From a virus, in IMG/VR virus record IMGVR_UViG_3300047557_003241, positions 1-25,958 of that record: a DNA stretch of 25,958 nucleotides; one strand, 5' to 3'. Position numbers and translations under genes: made by a program. Shown in pieces: positions 1-7,738 of this stretch (position 1 is its first letter; every line of letters begins with the position of its first letter). The notes below the pieces were generated by a model. That model ran no database searches. It was not told the DNA's origin and was given only the letters and a program-made list of their open reading frames with translations.

Positions 1-376
1 CTGAACAAAAATAAAGTGTGACATATTCTGCATTCAAATTGCCCAAAGGTTTTCTATCACCAATTTTGTATATTCTGAATATTCTAGACAATTTATCTTC
101 TGTTTTTTGTCTTTTTGTTTTTCCATAAACAAGTGTGATAAATTCATTACCATCCAATTTCAATTGTTCAACTAAACCTACAGCATCTTTTAAAATAATA
201 CTTCCAGACACGGAAAATGCATATAAATCTTCATAATAAGACAATTCAACGACCATAGAACGGACGTTGAACTTTTGTCTAGAATCTGTCAATATCTCGA
301 CACTTTCTAAACTATAATCTTGTGGATAAAAACTACCACTAGTGCTGGGAGAAAAATTATCAGTAGAATTACTCAT
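1..376 (-). CDS. Virion structural protein, 3'-truncated by window edge (possibly gp27-like hub)
   Basis: An open frame starts at ATG 376-374 and runs leftward off the window without a stop, giving about 125 N-terminal residues starting MSNSTDNFSPSTSGSFYPQD. The following stretch (LESVEILTDSRQKFNVRSMV, then a YYEDLYAF segment and an ILKDAVGLVEQL segment) looks like the beta-rich N-terminus of tail or baseplate structural proteins that sit beside gene 53 in T4-like phages. A T4 gp27-like central hub role is my best guess, from memory of such families and from position. The gp53 stop codon abuts this ATG (TAA then ATG), so the two are translationally coupled. The frame is certainly coding; the exact role is uncertain. 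Confidence 0.7.
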   Translation of the reverse strand, partial: MSNSTDNFSPSTSGSFYPQDYSLESVEILTDSRQKFNVRSMVVELSYYEDLYAFSVSGSIILKDAVGLVEQLKLDGNEFITLVYGKTKRQKTEDKLSRIFRIYKIGDRKPLGNLNAEYVTLYFCS

Positions 377-976
377 TTATGGATTCATTAAATTGTTTAG
401 TTCATTTTCAAATTGTTCAGCATAAATTCTATTCAAAATTTTGATTGATCTTTTTGATTCATTTAAATTTAATTCATATTCATAATAAGTAACTGGTTTT
501 TTAGTTACAGAAACTTGTACGGTACCTGTCGGTAATGTGTAAGTATTATTAGTTTCAACCAATGTATTATAAGTGCTTTGAGTGATTTGCACAATATTTG
601 TGGTTGTTGTCATTGTGTTTACATCATATTGTGTAATAATTTTTTCGTAATGATGCACAGTTGAATATGGGTCAAATGTAGTATATTTGTCTGCAATATA
701 TTTGTCGAAATTTCTACCACTTAATGGCCAACTCCACATAGGGTCCATCATTTGATTCGTATATAAAACTATCCAATATCTGTAAATATCACCATAGTAT
801 TTGTATGCAACAATTTCTGGTGTATCTTCATCTTGTATATCGTATGTATAAAAAAGAATCGGATTGTTCAATAATGATGATTTAATACTGGCTCTTGCCA
901 AGATATTAGTAAATACTTTAGCATTAAGTTGATTATCAAATTGAACAATCTTAGGTAATGTAGAGAAATATTGCAT
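377..976 (-). CDS. gp53: Baseplate wedge subunit gp53
   Basis: This 199-residue protein carries the hallmark of T4 gp53: after about 55 residues comes a segment reading YKYYGDIYRYWIVLYTNQMM followed by DPMWSWPLS, matching the T4 pattern IYGNPQLYWVLL..ND..DPYYGW. T4 gp53 (196 residues) joins neighbouring baseplate wedges around the central hub. The length fits the family. The C-terminal half contains a Thr/Asn-rich stretch (about residues 112-150) that is likely surface exposed. The gene sits directly downstream of gp48 with one base between stop and start, and its own stop abuts the next ATG, indicating a single baseplate operon. I am confident of the family assignment. Confidence 0.88.
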   Translation of the reverse strand: MQYFSTLPKIVQFDNQLNAKVFTNILARASIKSSLLNNPILFYTYDIQDEDTPEIVAYKYYGDIYRYWIVLYTNQMMDPMWSWPLSGRNFDKYIADKYTTFDPYSTVHHYEKIITQYDVNTMTTTTNIVQITQSTYNTLVETNNTYTLPTGTVQVSVTKKPVTYYEYELNLNESKRSIKILNRIYAEQFENELNNLMNP

Positions 977-977
977 T

Positions 978-1985
978 TTAATTTTCTTTCTCTATGGCTT
1001 TCTTATCGATAATAACCATTTCTTTGAATTGAAGTGTCATTGTGCTTTGAACTGGCGCACCATCATCATGTGCAGCCCAACCATTAGGTGCATAATTAAC
1101 ATCAATGTTTTCGATAACACATTTGGTAAATTTTGGTAAATTTTTATTTCTGGCACCATTATATAAAAATTCAAATTCAAAAATTGAAGGTGGTCTAAAA
1201 AACATACCTGCTGCTTCTTCAACAATTGTTGGTGCAGCATGAGCTCTAAACATCTTAATAATTCTTTTTACATCTTCAGCTTCTTGTCTAGATTTTGGTG
1301 TGAATGTGAAACTCATTTCAAATGTTCGGAAAGAAACTCCCTGAAACAATAACTGTTGATTTGGATTAAAAACATAACCTGCTCTATTTAATACCAAACG
1401 AACAGCATCGTTTCCAGACAAAAGGTCTGTTCCTCCTTTAATTAGTGGTCCAACAACTGGTATAGCTCCTGCAGCACTTGCTAGTGAAACACCGTCATCA
1501 TAATTAGGAGAGTAATTAAAATTAACTGTGTCTGGCATATATAAAAATATATGAGCCACATCCTTTGTTTCTTGTGTCGTAAACTGTTTGATTTTGTCTC
1601 CACTTGATTTTCCAAAAGCGGATAACACAGAAACCAAACCATTCCTAGCGACAGAATTAATTACATCGACAGCGCCACTTTTAGCGTCATTAAGTAGTTT
1701 TTTGCCCAATTCAGACGCATTACCTGAAAGTTGACCTGTGTCATATTGTGATTGTATATCTTTTAAACCACTTGTTATTCTATTTTCCAAATCTGCAAAA
1801 TCAACAGGTTTCACTTCTTTAATAGTAAAACGAACAACATGGCCTCTGGTTGAAGATTGCAAGTCCCTAGGATATTTTAAACTTTCCAAGCCAGCAACTC
1901 TAAACAAAGCTGCTAAAGGTCCTTCTAAAAGGCTGCCGGGTATATTAATACCACCAATGCTTGTTGGAATTCTTATGATTGCCAT
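978..1985 (-). CDS. gp48: Baseplate tail-tube cap protein gp48-like
   Basis: This 335-residue protein resembles T4 gp48, which sits on top of the hub and starts the tail tube. The N-terminus MAIIRIPTSIGG is followed by KYPRDLQSSTRGHVVRFTI. Around residues 218-245 comes FEMSFTFTPKSRQEAEDVKR with IIKMFRAH, equivalent to the T4 segment with FTWDLTPRSTEDLMAIINIY. The C-terminus has CVIENIDVNYAPNG and TMTLQFKEM, matching the T4 ending with PNG and LEITMREI. A central Gly/Ala-rich part (about residues 165-195) may be an amphipathic or flexible segment. The paralogous protein gp54 shares these features, so gp54 is the alternative. It starts the leftward baseplate operon and faces gp4 across a 36-base gap. 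Confidence 0.75.
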   Translation of the reverse strand: MAIIRIPTSIGGINIPGSLLEGPLAALFRVAGLESLKYPRDLQSSTRGHVVRFTIKEVKPVDFADLENRITSGLKDIQSQYDTGQLSGNASELGKKLLNDAKSGAVDVINSVARNGLVSVLSAFGKSSGDKIKQFTTQETKDVAHIFLYMPDTVNFNYSPNYDDGVSLASAAGAIPVVGPLIKGGTDLLSGNDAVRLVLNRAGYVFNPNQQLLFQGVSFRTFEMSFTFTPKSRQEAEDVKRIIKMFRAHAAPTIVEEAAGMFFRPPSIFEFEFLYNGARNKNLPKFTKCVIENIDVNYAPNGWAAHDDGAPVQSTMTLQFKEMVIIDKKAIEKEN

Positions 1986-2021
1986 GTTTTTTTCTAGAAA
2001 AAAGTGATATACATATTATTT

Positions 2022-2459
2022 ATGGCATATTCCGGATTATTCAGACCACGAAATCCTCAGAAATACGCAGGGGATTACAGAAATATAGTTTATCGCTCGA
2101 GCTGGGAGTGTAGAGTGATGAATTGGCTCGACCAAAATCCCAATATTGTTTCTTGGGCATCAGAGGAATTGACAATACCATATATATCTCCCGTTGACGG
2201 AAAATGGCATCGATATTTTCCTGATTTTCTTGTGAAAGTAAAAACACAAGATGGCAAATCAAAAACCATGATGCTGGAGGTAAAACCTAAAAAACAAGCT
2301 TTACCACCAGAACCACAGAAGCGGATCACCAAGAGATACATCACTGAGGTTGCGACCTACGGAGTGAACCAGGCCAAGTGGAAGGCGGCTTCGGAATACT
2401 GTGCCGACCGTGGTTGGGAGTTCAAAGTATTGACTGAAGAACATCTGGGAATCAAATAA
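2022..2459 (+). CDS. gp4: Head completion protein gp4
   Basis: The protein begins MAYSGLFRPRNPQKYAGDYR and continues NIVYRSSWE, then EELTIPYISPVDGKWHRYFP with DF and EVKPKKQ, closely following T4 gp4 (gp50), the head-completion protein that prepares filled capsids for tail joining. The pattern with YRSSWE, a PDF-type Asp and EVK is a TnsA/PD-(D/E)XK-like nuclease core. The 145 residues match the family length. An in-frame GTG at 2004 would add six residues, but the conserved MAYSG start at 2022 is preferred. The gene is divergent from gp48 and heads the rightward tail operon. Its second half is noticeably richer in G and C at third codon positions than its neighbours. Confidence 0.92.
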   Translation: MAYSGLFRPRNPQKYAGDYRNIVYRSSWECRVMNWLDQNPNIVSWASEELTIPYISPVDGKWHRYFPDFLVKVKTQDGKSKTMMLEVKPKKQALPPEPQKRITKRYITEVATYGVNQAKWKAASEYCADRGWEFKVLTEEHLGIK

Positions 2460-2466
2460 ATAGAAG

Positions 2467-3078
2467 ATGAAATCAATACTTACCACACTGTCGGATGAAA
2501 AGATTGCAGCTCAATATAACACAATGAGCCGTGATTCTTTAAATTGGTTATTAAAACGTATTCGAAATATTGGTAATCCAGTTGCTGCTGTTCGACCACT
2601 TTCTAGAGAAACACATCGTTACACTAGACCAAGTGATAGACAAAAGTTTTTAATGGGTGGTTTGTATTACTTTGTATACGATCCAAAAACTAAAAATGAT
2701 TTACCATATTATGACAGATTTCCTTTGGTCATGCCATTGAAAAGAGAATCTGATGGATTCATTGGGTTAAATTTACATTATCTTCCATTGAGATATCGTA
2801 TCAATTTCATGCGTAAGTTGATGCCACTAGCAATGTATAATGATGATGACGAAATCAGAAGAATTAGAGTAACATATCCTATTTTAGATTCATCGAGCCG
2901 TTTTAAAGAATTTAGACCTTGTATTAAAAAATATTTGTATGGTCACATTAAATCAAGGATATTGGCAGTTGAACCTCAAGAATGGGATATTGCATTATAT
3001 TTACCAATACAACAATTCAAAAAGGCACCAGTTAGAACTGTGTGGCAAGAATCACTAGAACAAATAAAGGCAAGTTAA
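2467..3078 (+). CDS. Conserved T4-like phage protein, function unknown (virion-associated by context)
   Basis: This 203-residue protein is not one I can name with confidence. Its most distinctive part is residues 65-120: GGLYYFVYDPKTKNDLPYYD, RFPLVMPLKRE, then GFIGLNLHYLPLRYRINFM. It is basic and lacks signal peptide or membrane segments. It follows gp4 by seven bases and its stop abuts the tail tube ATG (TAA then ATG), so it belongs to the head/tail morphogenesis operon. In T4 the neighbour of gene 4 is gene 2, which encodes the DNA-end protector. That is a positional possibility only; I see no diagnostic match. Similar proteins, as I recall, accompany gp4 in marine T4-like phages as unnamed structural proteins. 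Confidence 0.75.
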   Translation: MKSILTTLSDEKIAAQYNTMSRDSLNWLLKRIRNIGNPVAAVRPLSRETHRYTRPSDRQKFLMGGLYYFVYDPKTKNDLPYYDRFPLVMPLKRESDGFIGLNLHYLPLRYRINFMRKLMPLAMYNDDDEIRRIRVTYPILDSSSRFKEFRPCIKKYLYGHIKSRILAVEPQEWDIALYLPIQQFKKAPVRTVWQESLEQIKAS

Positions 3079-3747
3079 ATGGCAGGTTCAATTAACGAAT
3101 TTCTATCAACCTTTAAAGGTGATTTGGCCAAACCAAACAGGTTTGATGTTAACATTCCTGTGCCTCTAACTTTATTGCAATATGTAAAATTTGCAAGAAA
3201 CCTTAATTATAGATGTGAATCCGCACAATTACCAGGCAGAACTCTGGCCACAACAGAATTAAAAATTGGTTCTAATCCAGTTGAAAAATACCCATACATT
3301 ACAACATACAATGATATTGATTTAACTTTTATTGTTGATTCTGATATGAATCAAAAAGTTTTTATGGATGCATGGTTGGAGTATATCAATCCATCATACA
3401 ACTATAATTTTAGATACAAATCTGATTATACCACAACAATAACAATCAACCAATATGCTTCGACTGGTGAACTAACATATTCCATAAATTTGTATGATGC
3501 TTATCCAGTTTCTATGAATCAACTTGATTTGGACTGGTCATCTGGTGGCACATATCACAAATTAACCGCAACTTTTGCTTACACATATTGGAAAAATAAT
3601 TCGTTGCAAGCTCTTGGCCAACAACTTATTGATACTGGTGTATCAACACTTATTGGTTCTTCTGGCTTGCGTGGTTCTGCATCTGCAGCAATTGGAACAG
3701 CTATTAATGCGTTGACTGATTCTATTAATAATATTAAATTCCCATAA
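3079..3747 (+). CDS. gp19: Tail tube protein, gp19 family
   Basis: The 222-residue protein has the organisation of T4 gp19-type tube monomers: an N-terminal KPNRFDVNIPVP segment, CESAQLPGRTLATTELKIGS (the typical 'cleavage of PGR' region after the first strands), YNDIDLTFIVDSDMNQKVFM, then a WLEYINPSYNYNFRYKSDY segment and a C-terminal LTATFAYTYW. The tube protein polymerises as hexameric rings inside the contractile sheath. A C-terminal extension (residues 175-222, Gly/Ser/Ala-rich) goes beyond the core fold. Aquatic T4-like phages often carry more than one paralogue, and gp54 also uses this fold, so this copy, placed with hub genes, may be a specialised tube or tube-initiator version rather than the major tube protein. 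Confidence 0.8.
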   Translation: MAGSINEFLSTFKGDLAKPNRFDVNIPVPLTLLQYVKFARNLNYRCESAQLPGRTLATTELKIGSNPVEKYPYITTYNDIDLTFIVDSDMNQKVFMDAWLEYINPSYNYNFRYKSDYTTTITINQYASTGELTYSINLYDAYPVSMNQLDLDWSSGGTYHKLTATFAYTYWKNNSLQALGQQLIDTGVSTLIGSSGLRGSASAAIGTAINALTDSINNIKFP

Positions 3748-3762
3748 AAGTGAGGAGATATC

Positions 3763-4491
3763 ATGGCTTTACCAAAACTTGAAGTGCCAACATATGAACT
3801 TGAATTGCCACTTTCTAAAAAGAAATTAAAATTCAGACCATTTTTGGTCAAAGAACAAAAAAATCTAATGATGGCTATGGAATCTGGTGATGCAGAAACC
3901 ATTCAACACAATGTCAGAGAGATATTGAATGTTTGTACATTGACACCAAATGTTGACATTGATGATTTACCTATATTAGATATTGAATATTATTTCATCA
4001 ACTTGAGAGCTAAATCTGTTGGAGAAGTAATTGAATCCAAATATCGTTGCAACAACGAAGTTGAAGGTAAAACTTGTGGTAACACCATGGAAACAAATTT
4101 GAATCTAACTGAAATCAAACCTGAATGGGAGACCAAGGTTGATCCGGAGATTCATTTGACCGACAAAATTGTGTTGAAAATGAGATATCCAAGATTCGGT
4201 GTTATCAAAGAATCTGTTGGTGTCGATAACATTACTGATGTAACTTTCAATATGATTGCAAATTCAATTGAATATATTTACGATGGTGATCAGTTCTATT
4301 ACGCAAAAGAATCAACCAAAGAAGAACTTTTGGCGTTTATTGAACAGTTGAATCAAACACAATTTGAAAAGGTCGAAAACTTTTTCAACAACATGCCTAA
4401 AATGAAAAAGAATATTGAAATGACTTGCTCGAAATGTGGTTTTCACCACAAAATAGAGGTGGAGGGCCTTGAAAGTTTTTTCGCATTTTAA
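3763..4491 (+). CDS. gp26: Baseplate hub / tail assembly protein gp26-like, zero-frame product
   Basis: The protein (242 residues) begins MALPKLEVPTYELELPLSKK, then KLKFRPFLVKEQKNLMMAME, typical of the T4_baseplate family that includes T4 gp26. The N-terminal half resembles tail-assembly chaperones in layout. Four cysteines, C96, C105, C222 and C225 (the last pair as CSKC followed by GFHH), are placed to form a zinc ribbon. A good Shine-Dalgarno (GAGGAG) precedes the ATG. The zero-frame stop TAA lies at 4489-4491, only four codons after a TTT TTC run that forms a -1 slippery heptamer, so this is probably the shorter of two products. Hub assembly or tape-measure chaperoning is inferred from family and position. 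Confidence 0.85.
   Translation: MALPKLEVPTYELELPLSKKKLKFRPFLVKEQKNLMMAMESGDAETIQHNVREILNVCTLTPNVDIDDLPILDIEYYFINLRAKSVGEVIESKYRCNNEVEGKTCGNTMETNLNLTEIKPEWETKVDPEIHLTDKIVLKMRYPRFGVIKESVGVDNITDVTFNMIANSIEYIYDGDQFYYAKESTKEELLAFIEQLNQTQFEKVENFFNNMPKMKKNIEMTCSKCGFHHKIEVEGLESFFAF
4455..4482 (+). promoter_or_regulatory. Probable -1 ribosomal frameshift signal (SD-like stimulator plus T TTT TTC)
   Basis: The gp26 frame reads AGT TTT TTC at 4474-4482, giving the heptamer T TTT TTC at 4476-4482 in the correct phase for simultaneous -1 slippage. Nine bases upstream lies AGAGGTGGAGGG (4455-4466), an internal Shine-Dalgarno-like sequence at the spacing used by the E. coli dnaX -1 site. No strong GC-rich stem is obvious downstream. 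The -1 frame is open from just after the TGA at 4470-4472 through 4667. Confidence 0.7.
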
Positions 4492-4670
4492 TTTGTTATG
4501 ATGATCTGAAGAATTATTACAAGACTAATTTTGGATTGATGCAACACCACAAATATAGTCTGACTGAACTGGAAAATATGTTGCCTTGGGAACGTGACAT
4601 ATATGTAACATTATTGATTCAATATCTTGAAGAAGAAAACAGAAAACTCAAAGAACGAATGAAAAGTTAA
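4476..4670 (+). CDS. gp51-like short domain in the -1 frame, probably made as a gp26 fusion
   Basis: The -1 frame encodes, after slippage, RILICYDDLKNYYKTNFGLM, then QHHKYSLTELENMLPWERDI and a charged tail ending ERMKS, 62 residues in all. The regular amphipathic pattern and the HKYSLTELE.M.PWERDIYV core look strongly conserved; from memory a similar short protein follows gp26 in related phages and is sometimes labelled gp51, the hub assembly catalyst. The frame has no ATG, GTG or TTG before the conserved part; the only ATG (4539) would delete about a third of it. Frameshifting would yield a 302-residue gp26 fusion. Its TAA abuts the ATG of the next gene, which has no Shine-Dalgarno, so translation of this frame is probably needed for coupling. 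Confidence 0.8.
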   Translation, partial: FFRILICYDDLKNYYKTNFGLMQHHKYSLTELENMLPWERDIYVTLLIQYLEEENRKLKERMKS

Positions 4671-6065
4671 ATGTTACAACAAGTTTCTGACGATTCAAAG
4701 AAAACTGCAAGCAGATTGTTTAGTTTGTTCCGAAAAAATCAAGAGGAACAACAATCTGCTGTGCCTGAAAATAATGTTACAAGTTTGAAACTTCTTTCGA
4801 TGATTTATGACTTGATGTTGACGAGAGAAGCTCAGTTGCAATTAGATTATGATGATGATTTAAAAGAAAAACAAAAAGAAGAAGAAGAACAGAACAGGCG
4901 TCATCAAGAAATACTGAAAGCTTTAACTGTTAAAAGAAAGCCTGAAGAAAAACGCCGAGTTAAAAAAGAAGCAGAAAAAGAAACAAAAAAGGAAATAGAG
5001 AAAAAACCGGAAGTTAAACCTACTGCGCCTGCTCCCGCACCTGTTCCTCCAAAAGAACCCAAAGTTGAACCAACTAAACCTGCACCGGCACCTAAAGTTG
5101 AACCAACTAAACCTGCACCGGCACCTGTCCCAGCACCAGTGCCTGCACCTGCTCCAGTACCAACGCCTGCGCCACCAAAAGTTGAACCTATTAGGCCACC
5201 TGCAGCACCAAAACCTACAGCTGCACCTGCGCCGGCACCAGTTGTCAAACCACCTCCAGTCATTAAACTACCACCAGTTTTCACAGGTAACAAAGGCTTA
5301 GTGCTCAATGCTTTGGTGGCTGCTGGTTATTCAACACAAGCTCAGGCCAATGTTATGGCAAATGTTGAGAAAGAATCTAATTTTAAACCTAGAAGTGAAG
5401 AATTGGACAAATATTCTGCCAAAACACTTTATAAATTATATGGTCCCGTTGGTGTTGAAGGTGGCCAACCTGCCGGCGGAAAAAATACTGTACGTTTTAA
5501 AACTTTACAAGAAGCTCAAGAAGTTGTAAATAAAGGACCGGAAGCTGTCGGTGAAGTATTGTATGGCGGAAGAATGGGCAATACATCACCAGGGGACGGT
5601 TACAAATATCGGGGCCGAGGCTTTATACAAATAACAGGCAAAGAAAATTATGAAAAAGTAGGAAAAATAATTGGAATAGATTTGGTGAATAATCCAGATT
5701 TGGCCAATGATCCACAAGTTGCAGCAAAAATTATTCCTGCTTACTTTAAATTGAAAATAAAAAAACCAGAAGATTTAGAAAGTATTGAAAGGGTTAATAA
5801 AGCTGTAGGATCTGCCAGTGAAAAATCAAAAGAAGAAAGAAAAAAATTAGCAGAATCTTATGTTGGTGAACTCAATACTGGAAATCAAATTTCTACAGTT
5901 TCTTCCGAAAATAAAGAAATGAAATCTGTTGTATTGGATGATACACCAATATCTAAACAAATTACAACAAATAATGTTTCAGTCGAGACACAACAATCGA
6001 CTTCAGTTCAAGGAAAAAAAGTGGACGATAGATCCGCATACGAAAAAAAATCAAGAGGCCAATAA
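4671..6065 (+). CDS. Tail-associated lysozyme: coiled coil, Pro-rich linker, GH19-like domain
   Basis: The 464-residue protein has four parts. Residues 36-112 are a charged coiled coil (EKQKEEEEQNRRHQEILKAL). Residues 113-205 are a Pro/Ala linker with an exact KVEPTKPAPAP duplication at 131-152. Residues 205-400 are a glycoside hydrolase 19 type domain: NVMANVEKESNFKP, in which E235 aligns with the catalytic Glu of HES motifs, and GDGYKYRGRGFIQITGKENY at 308-327, a GH19 hallmark. The last 65 residues are Ser/Thr/Lys-rich. It probably cuts peptidoglycan during DNA injection, replacing the T4 gp5 lysozyme, and is built into the hub since it lies between gp26 and the tape-measure candidate. No signal peptide is present, which argues against a Sec-exported endolysin. 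Confidence 0.8.
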   Translation: MLQQVSDDSKKTASRLFSLFRKNQEEQQSAVPENNVTSLKLLSMIYDLMLTREAQLQLDYDDDLKEKQKEEEEQNRRHQEILKALTVKRKPEEKRRVKKEAEKETKKEIEKKPEVKPTAPAPAPVPPKEPKVEPTKPAPAPKVEPTKPAPAPVPAPVPAPAPVPTPAPPKVEPIRPPAAPKPTAAPAPAPVVKPPPVIKLPPVFTGNKGLVLNALVAAGYSTQAQANVMANVEKESNFKPRSEELDKYSAKTLYKLYGPVGVEGGQPAGGKNTVRFKTLQEAQEVVNKGPEAVGEVLYGGRMGNTSPGDGYKYRGRGFIQITGKENYEKVGKIIGIDLVNNPDLANDPQVAAKIIPAYFKLKIKKPEDLESIERVNKAVGSASEKSKEERKKLAESYVGELNTGNQISTVSSENKEMKSVVLDDTPISKQITTNNVSVETQQSTSVQGKKVDDRSAYEKKSRGQ

Positions 6066-7688
6066 ATGGATAACAAACTAACTTATCAACAAGCCAGAAG
6101 AATTCGTGGCACAAAGTTAACAGATTTGTTGGCGGATCAGTTACTATACGAGCCATCTATTGGAAAGGCAATTGGCCGCACAGTATCATTAAAAACACAA
6201 GCGAGAGTCAAAGCAATCAAAGAAAGGTTTGATCCTTTAAACATTATTAATAAGTTAACTTTTGGCTCTGCATTCGCAACATCATTATTTGGTCGAATGA
6301 CTGGCAGAGAAGCGAAAGATATTCAATATTTTACTGGCCGTTTGGTACCAATCAGACCACAAAAGACAGCTTCAAAAATTACACCAACACCAACTATGGA
6401 TCGAGCAGGCGTTGATGTTTCAGGTATTAACGAACAATTAAGAAAAATTTATACTTTCTTATCTGTCGCACAAGAAAATGAAAAACAACGCCGAGATAAA
6501 GAAAATAACTTTAAAGAAGAAAAACAATTAGAAGATGAAAGACGCCATAAAGAATTAATCAAGGCGTTAACAAAGATAACTGGTGCAAGTGTGCCAATCA
6601 AAGCTGAACCTGTGAAAAAAGAAGCTGGTGGTATATTCGATTTTATTAAAGACATGTTCAAAGGCATGATTGATGCTGCGCTTGGTGCATTTAGTTGGTT
6701 AAATGATTTAAAAGGACCAATTGTGGAAGTTTTTAAAACAATTGGTAAAATAGGACTAAATTCAATTATTAGATTGTTTAGTTTAATTGGAACTCCCGCT
6801 TTTTTAGGTGTAGCTTTAGGTGCGGCCGCAGCGTATGGAGTAAAATTACTACTTGAAAAATTAGTTCAAATAACTCCAGATTTCAAACAGTTAACACCAG
6901 CAGAAGCTTCAGCTGCATTAGAAAGTCCAGCGGAAATAAAAAAACAAGCTCAAGCTAGATTTAAAAAAGAAGATGTAACTAAAGAAGAAATTGAACAAAC
7001 GAAAAAATATCTAGAGGATAGAGTTTTATATGGTCGTGCCAAAGCTTTAGATATTGTCGAAATGGATGAAGGCGAAGAAAAAGAAAAAGCCATTCGTGAA
7101 TTTGGTGGCAAATCATTATTAGAAAAAACAATATCTGACACCAATGTTTATAAATTACCAACGGCTGAAAGAGTTATTGAGGGTCCCGAAAAAGTTACAC
7201 CTAAAGAACAGTATATAAAGGTTGCCAAAGTTGATAAAAATGCAGCTGCCAAAAAATGGGATAGATTATATGGAGAAACTCACGATCCAGTAACAGGCAT
7301 CAGAAAAGATTTATTAAAAGGCACCACTGAAGCTACCGAAAATGAATCTGCAGCTGAAACTGCCAGATTAAACAGACAAGCAGGAATTCCTGAAGAAAAT
7401 GAATCTGCTGCGGAAACATCCAGATTGATGAGACAATCAATTGAAGCTTCCGATAAAACTTCATTTGTGCCTTCAAACATGACAAATCAATTGAACACTT
7501 TGATGAGTGAAAATGTAGAAGTGAATATGCCCAAAAGAGCTGCCGAAGCAGCACAACAGGTTATCAACAATGTTTCAAATTTACAACGAGGCCTTGCACC
7601 TGAAACATTAAGATTGAGTAGTGTTAATATACGCAATGATGAACCAACATTTGTGCGTATGATTATGGATTCAACAAGAGTTGTATAA
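6066..7688 (+). CDS. Tape-measure or hub-length candidate protein
   Basis: This 540-residue protein has a charged coiled coil at about 121-172 (NNFKEEKQLEDERRHKELIK, ALT) followed by a hydrophobic and amphipathic stretch at 188-266, including FLGVALGAAAAYGVKLLLEK, as found in tape-measure proteins that insert into the host inner membrane. The second half is charged helix with a direct repeat, ENESAAETARLNRQ (425-438) and ENESAAETSRLMRQ (444-457). T4 gp29, the length determinator of the hub, has 590 residues, so size fits. It lies last in the tail operon, next to the tail lysozyme, with TAA abutting its ATG. I assign it from architecture and context; sequence similarity to gp29 is not evident by eye. 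Confidence 0.55.
   Translation: MDNKLTYQQARRIRGTKLTDLLADQLLYEPSIGKAIGRTVSLKTQARVKAIKERFDPLNIINKLTFGSAFATSLFGRMTGREAKDIQYFTGRLVPIRPQKTASKITPTPTMDRAGVDVSGINEQLRKIYTFLSVAQENEKQRRDKENNFKEEKQLEDERRHKELIKALTKITGASVPIKAEPVKKEAGGIFDFIKDMFKGMIDAALGAFSWLNDLKGPIVEVFKTIGKIGLNSIIRLFSLIGTPAFLGVALGAAAAYGVKLLLEKLVQITPDFKQLTPAEASAALESPAEIKKQAQARFKKEDVTKEEIEQTKKYLEDRVLYGRAKALDIVEMDEGEEKEKAIREFGGKSLLEKTISDTNVYKLPTAERVIEGPEKVTPKEQYIKVAKVDKNAAAKKWDRLYGETHDPVTGIRKDLLKGTTEATENESAAETARLNRQAGIPEENESAAETSRLMRQSIEASDKTSFVPSNMTNQLNTLMSENVEVNMPKRAAEAAQQVINNVSNLQRGLAPETLRLSSVNIRNDEPTFVRMIMDSTRVV
7338..7436 (+). repeat. Direct repeat within tape-measure candidate
   Basis: Two 14-codon units (7338-7379 and 7395-7436) encode ENESAAETARLNRQ and ENESAAETSRLMRQ, with starts 57 bases (19 codons) apart. 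The DNA has diverged mostly at third positions, indicating an old duplication kept at the protein level. Confidence 0.85.
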
Positions 7689-7697
7689 ACAATAAAA

Positions 7698-7717
7698 AAC
7701 CCCACCGAAGTGGGGTT
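7698..7717 (-). terminator. Intrinsic terminator of the gp32 transcript with UUCG tetraloop
   Basis: Read on the minus strand, AACCCCAC, TTCG, GTGGGGTT forms an 8-bp stem capped by a C(UUCG)G tetraloop and is followed by a run of T (TTTT, then ATTG). It lies 22 bases after the gp32 stop. On the plus strand the same stem has a CGAA loop and no T-run, so it should act mainly leftward, in the gap between convergent operons. Confidence 0.9.
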
Positions 7718-7738
7718 CCCTCACACGGCAGGGGTTAA

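Noticed and set aside
2454-2462. AAATAAATA resembling a late promoter before 2467
   Set aside because: It contains the gp4 stop codon and lies only a few bases before the next ATG, leaving no room for a start site and ribosome site.
4539-4670. Independent gp51-like gene starting at ATG 4539
   Set aside because: It would lose the conserved-looking YDDLKNYYKTNFGL segment and has no Shine-Dalgarno; the frameshift explanation covers the whole domain.
4904-5308. Minus-strand glycine-rich 134-codon frame
   Set aside because: It is the antisense image of the Pro/Ala linker codons in the tail lysozyme gene.
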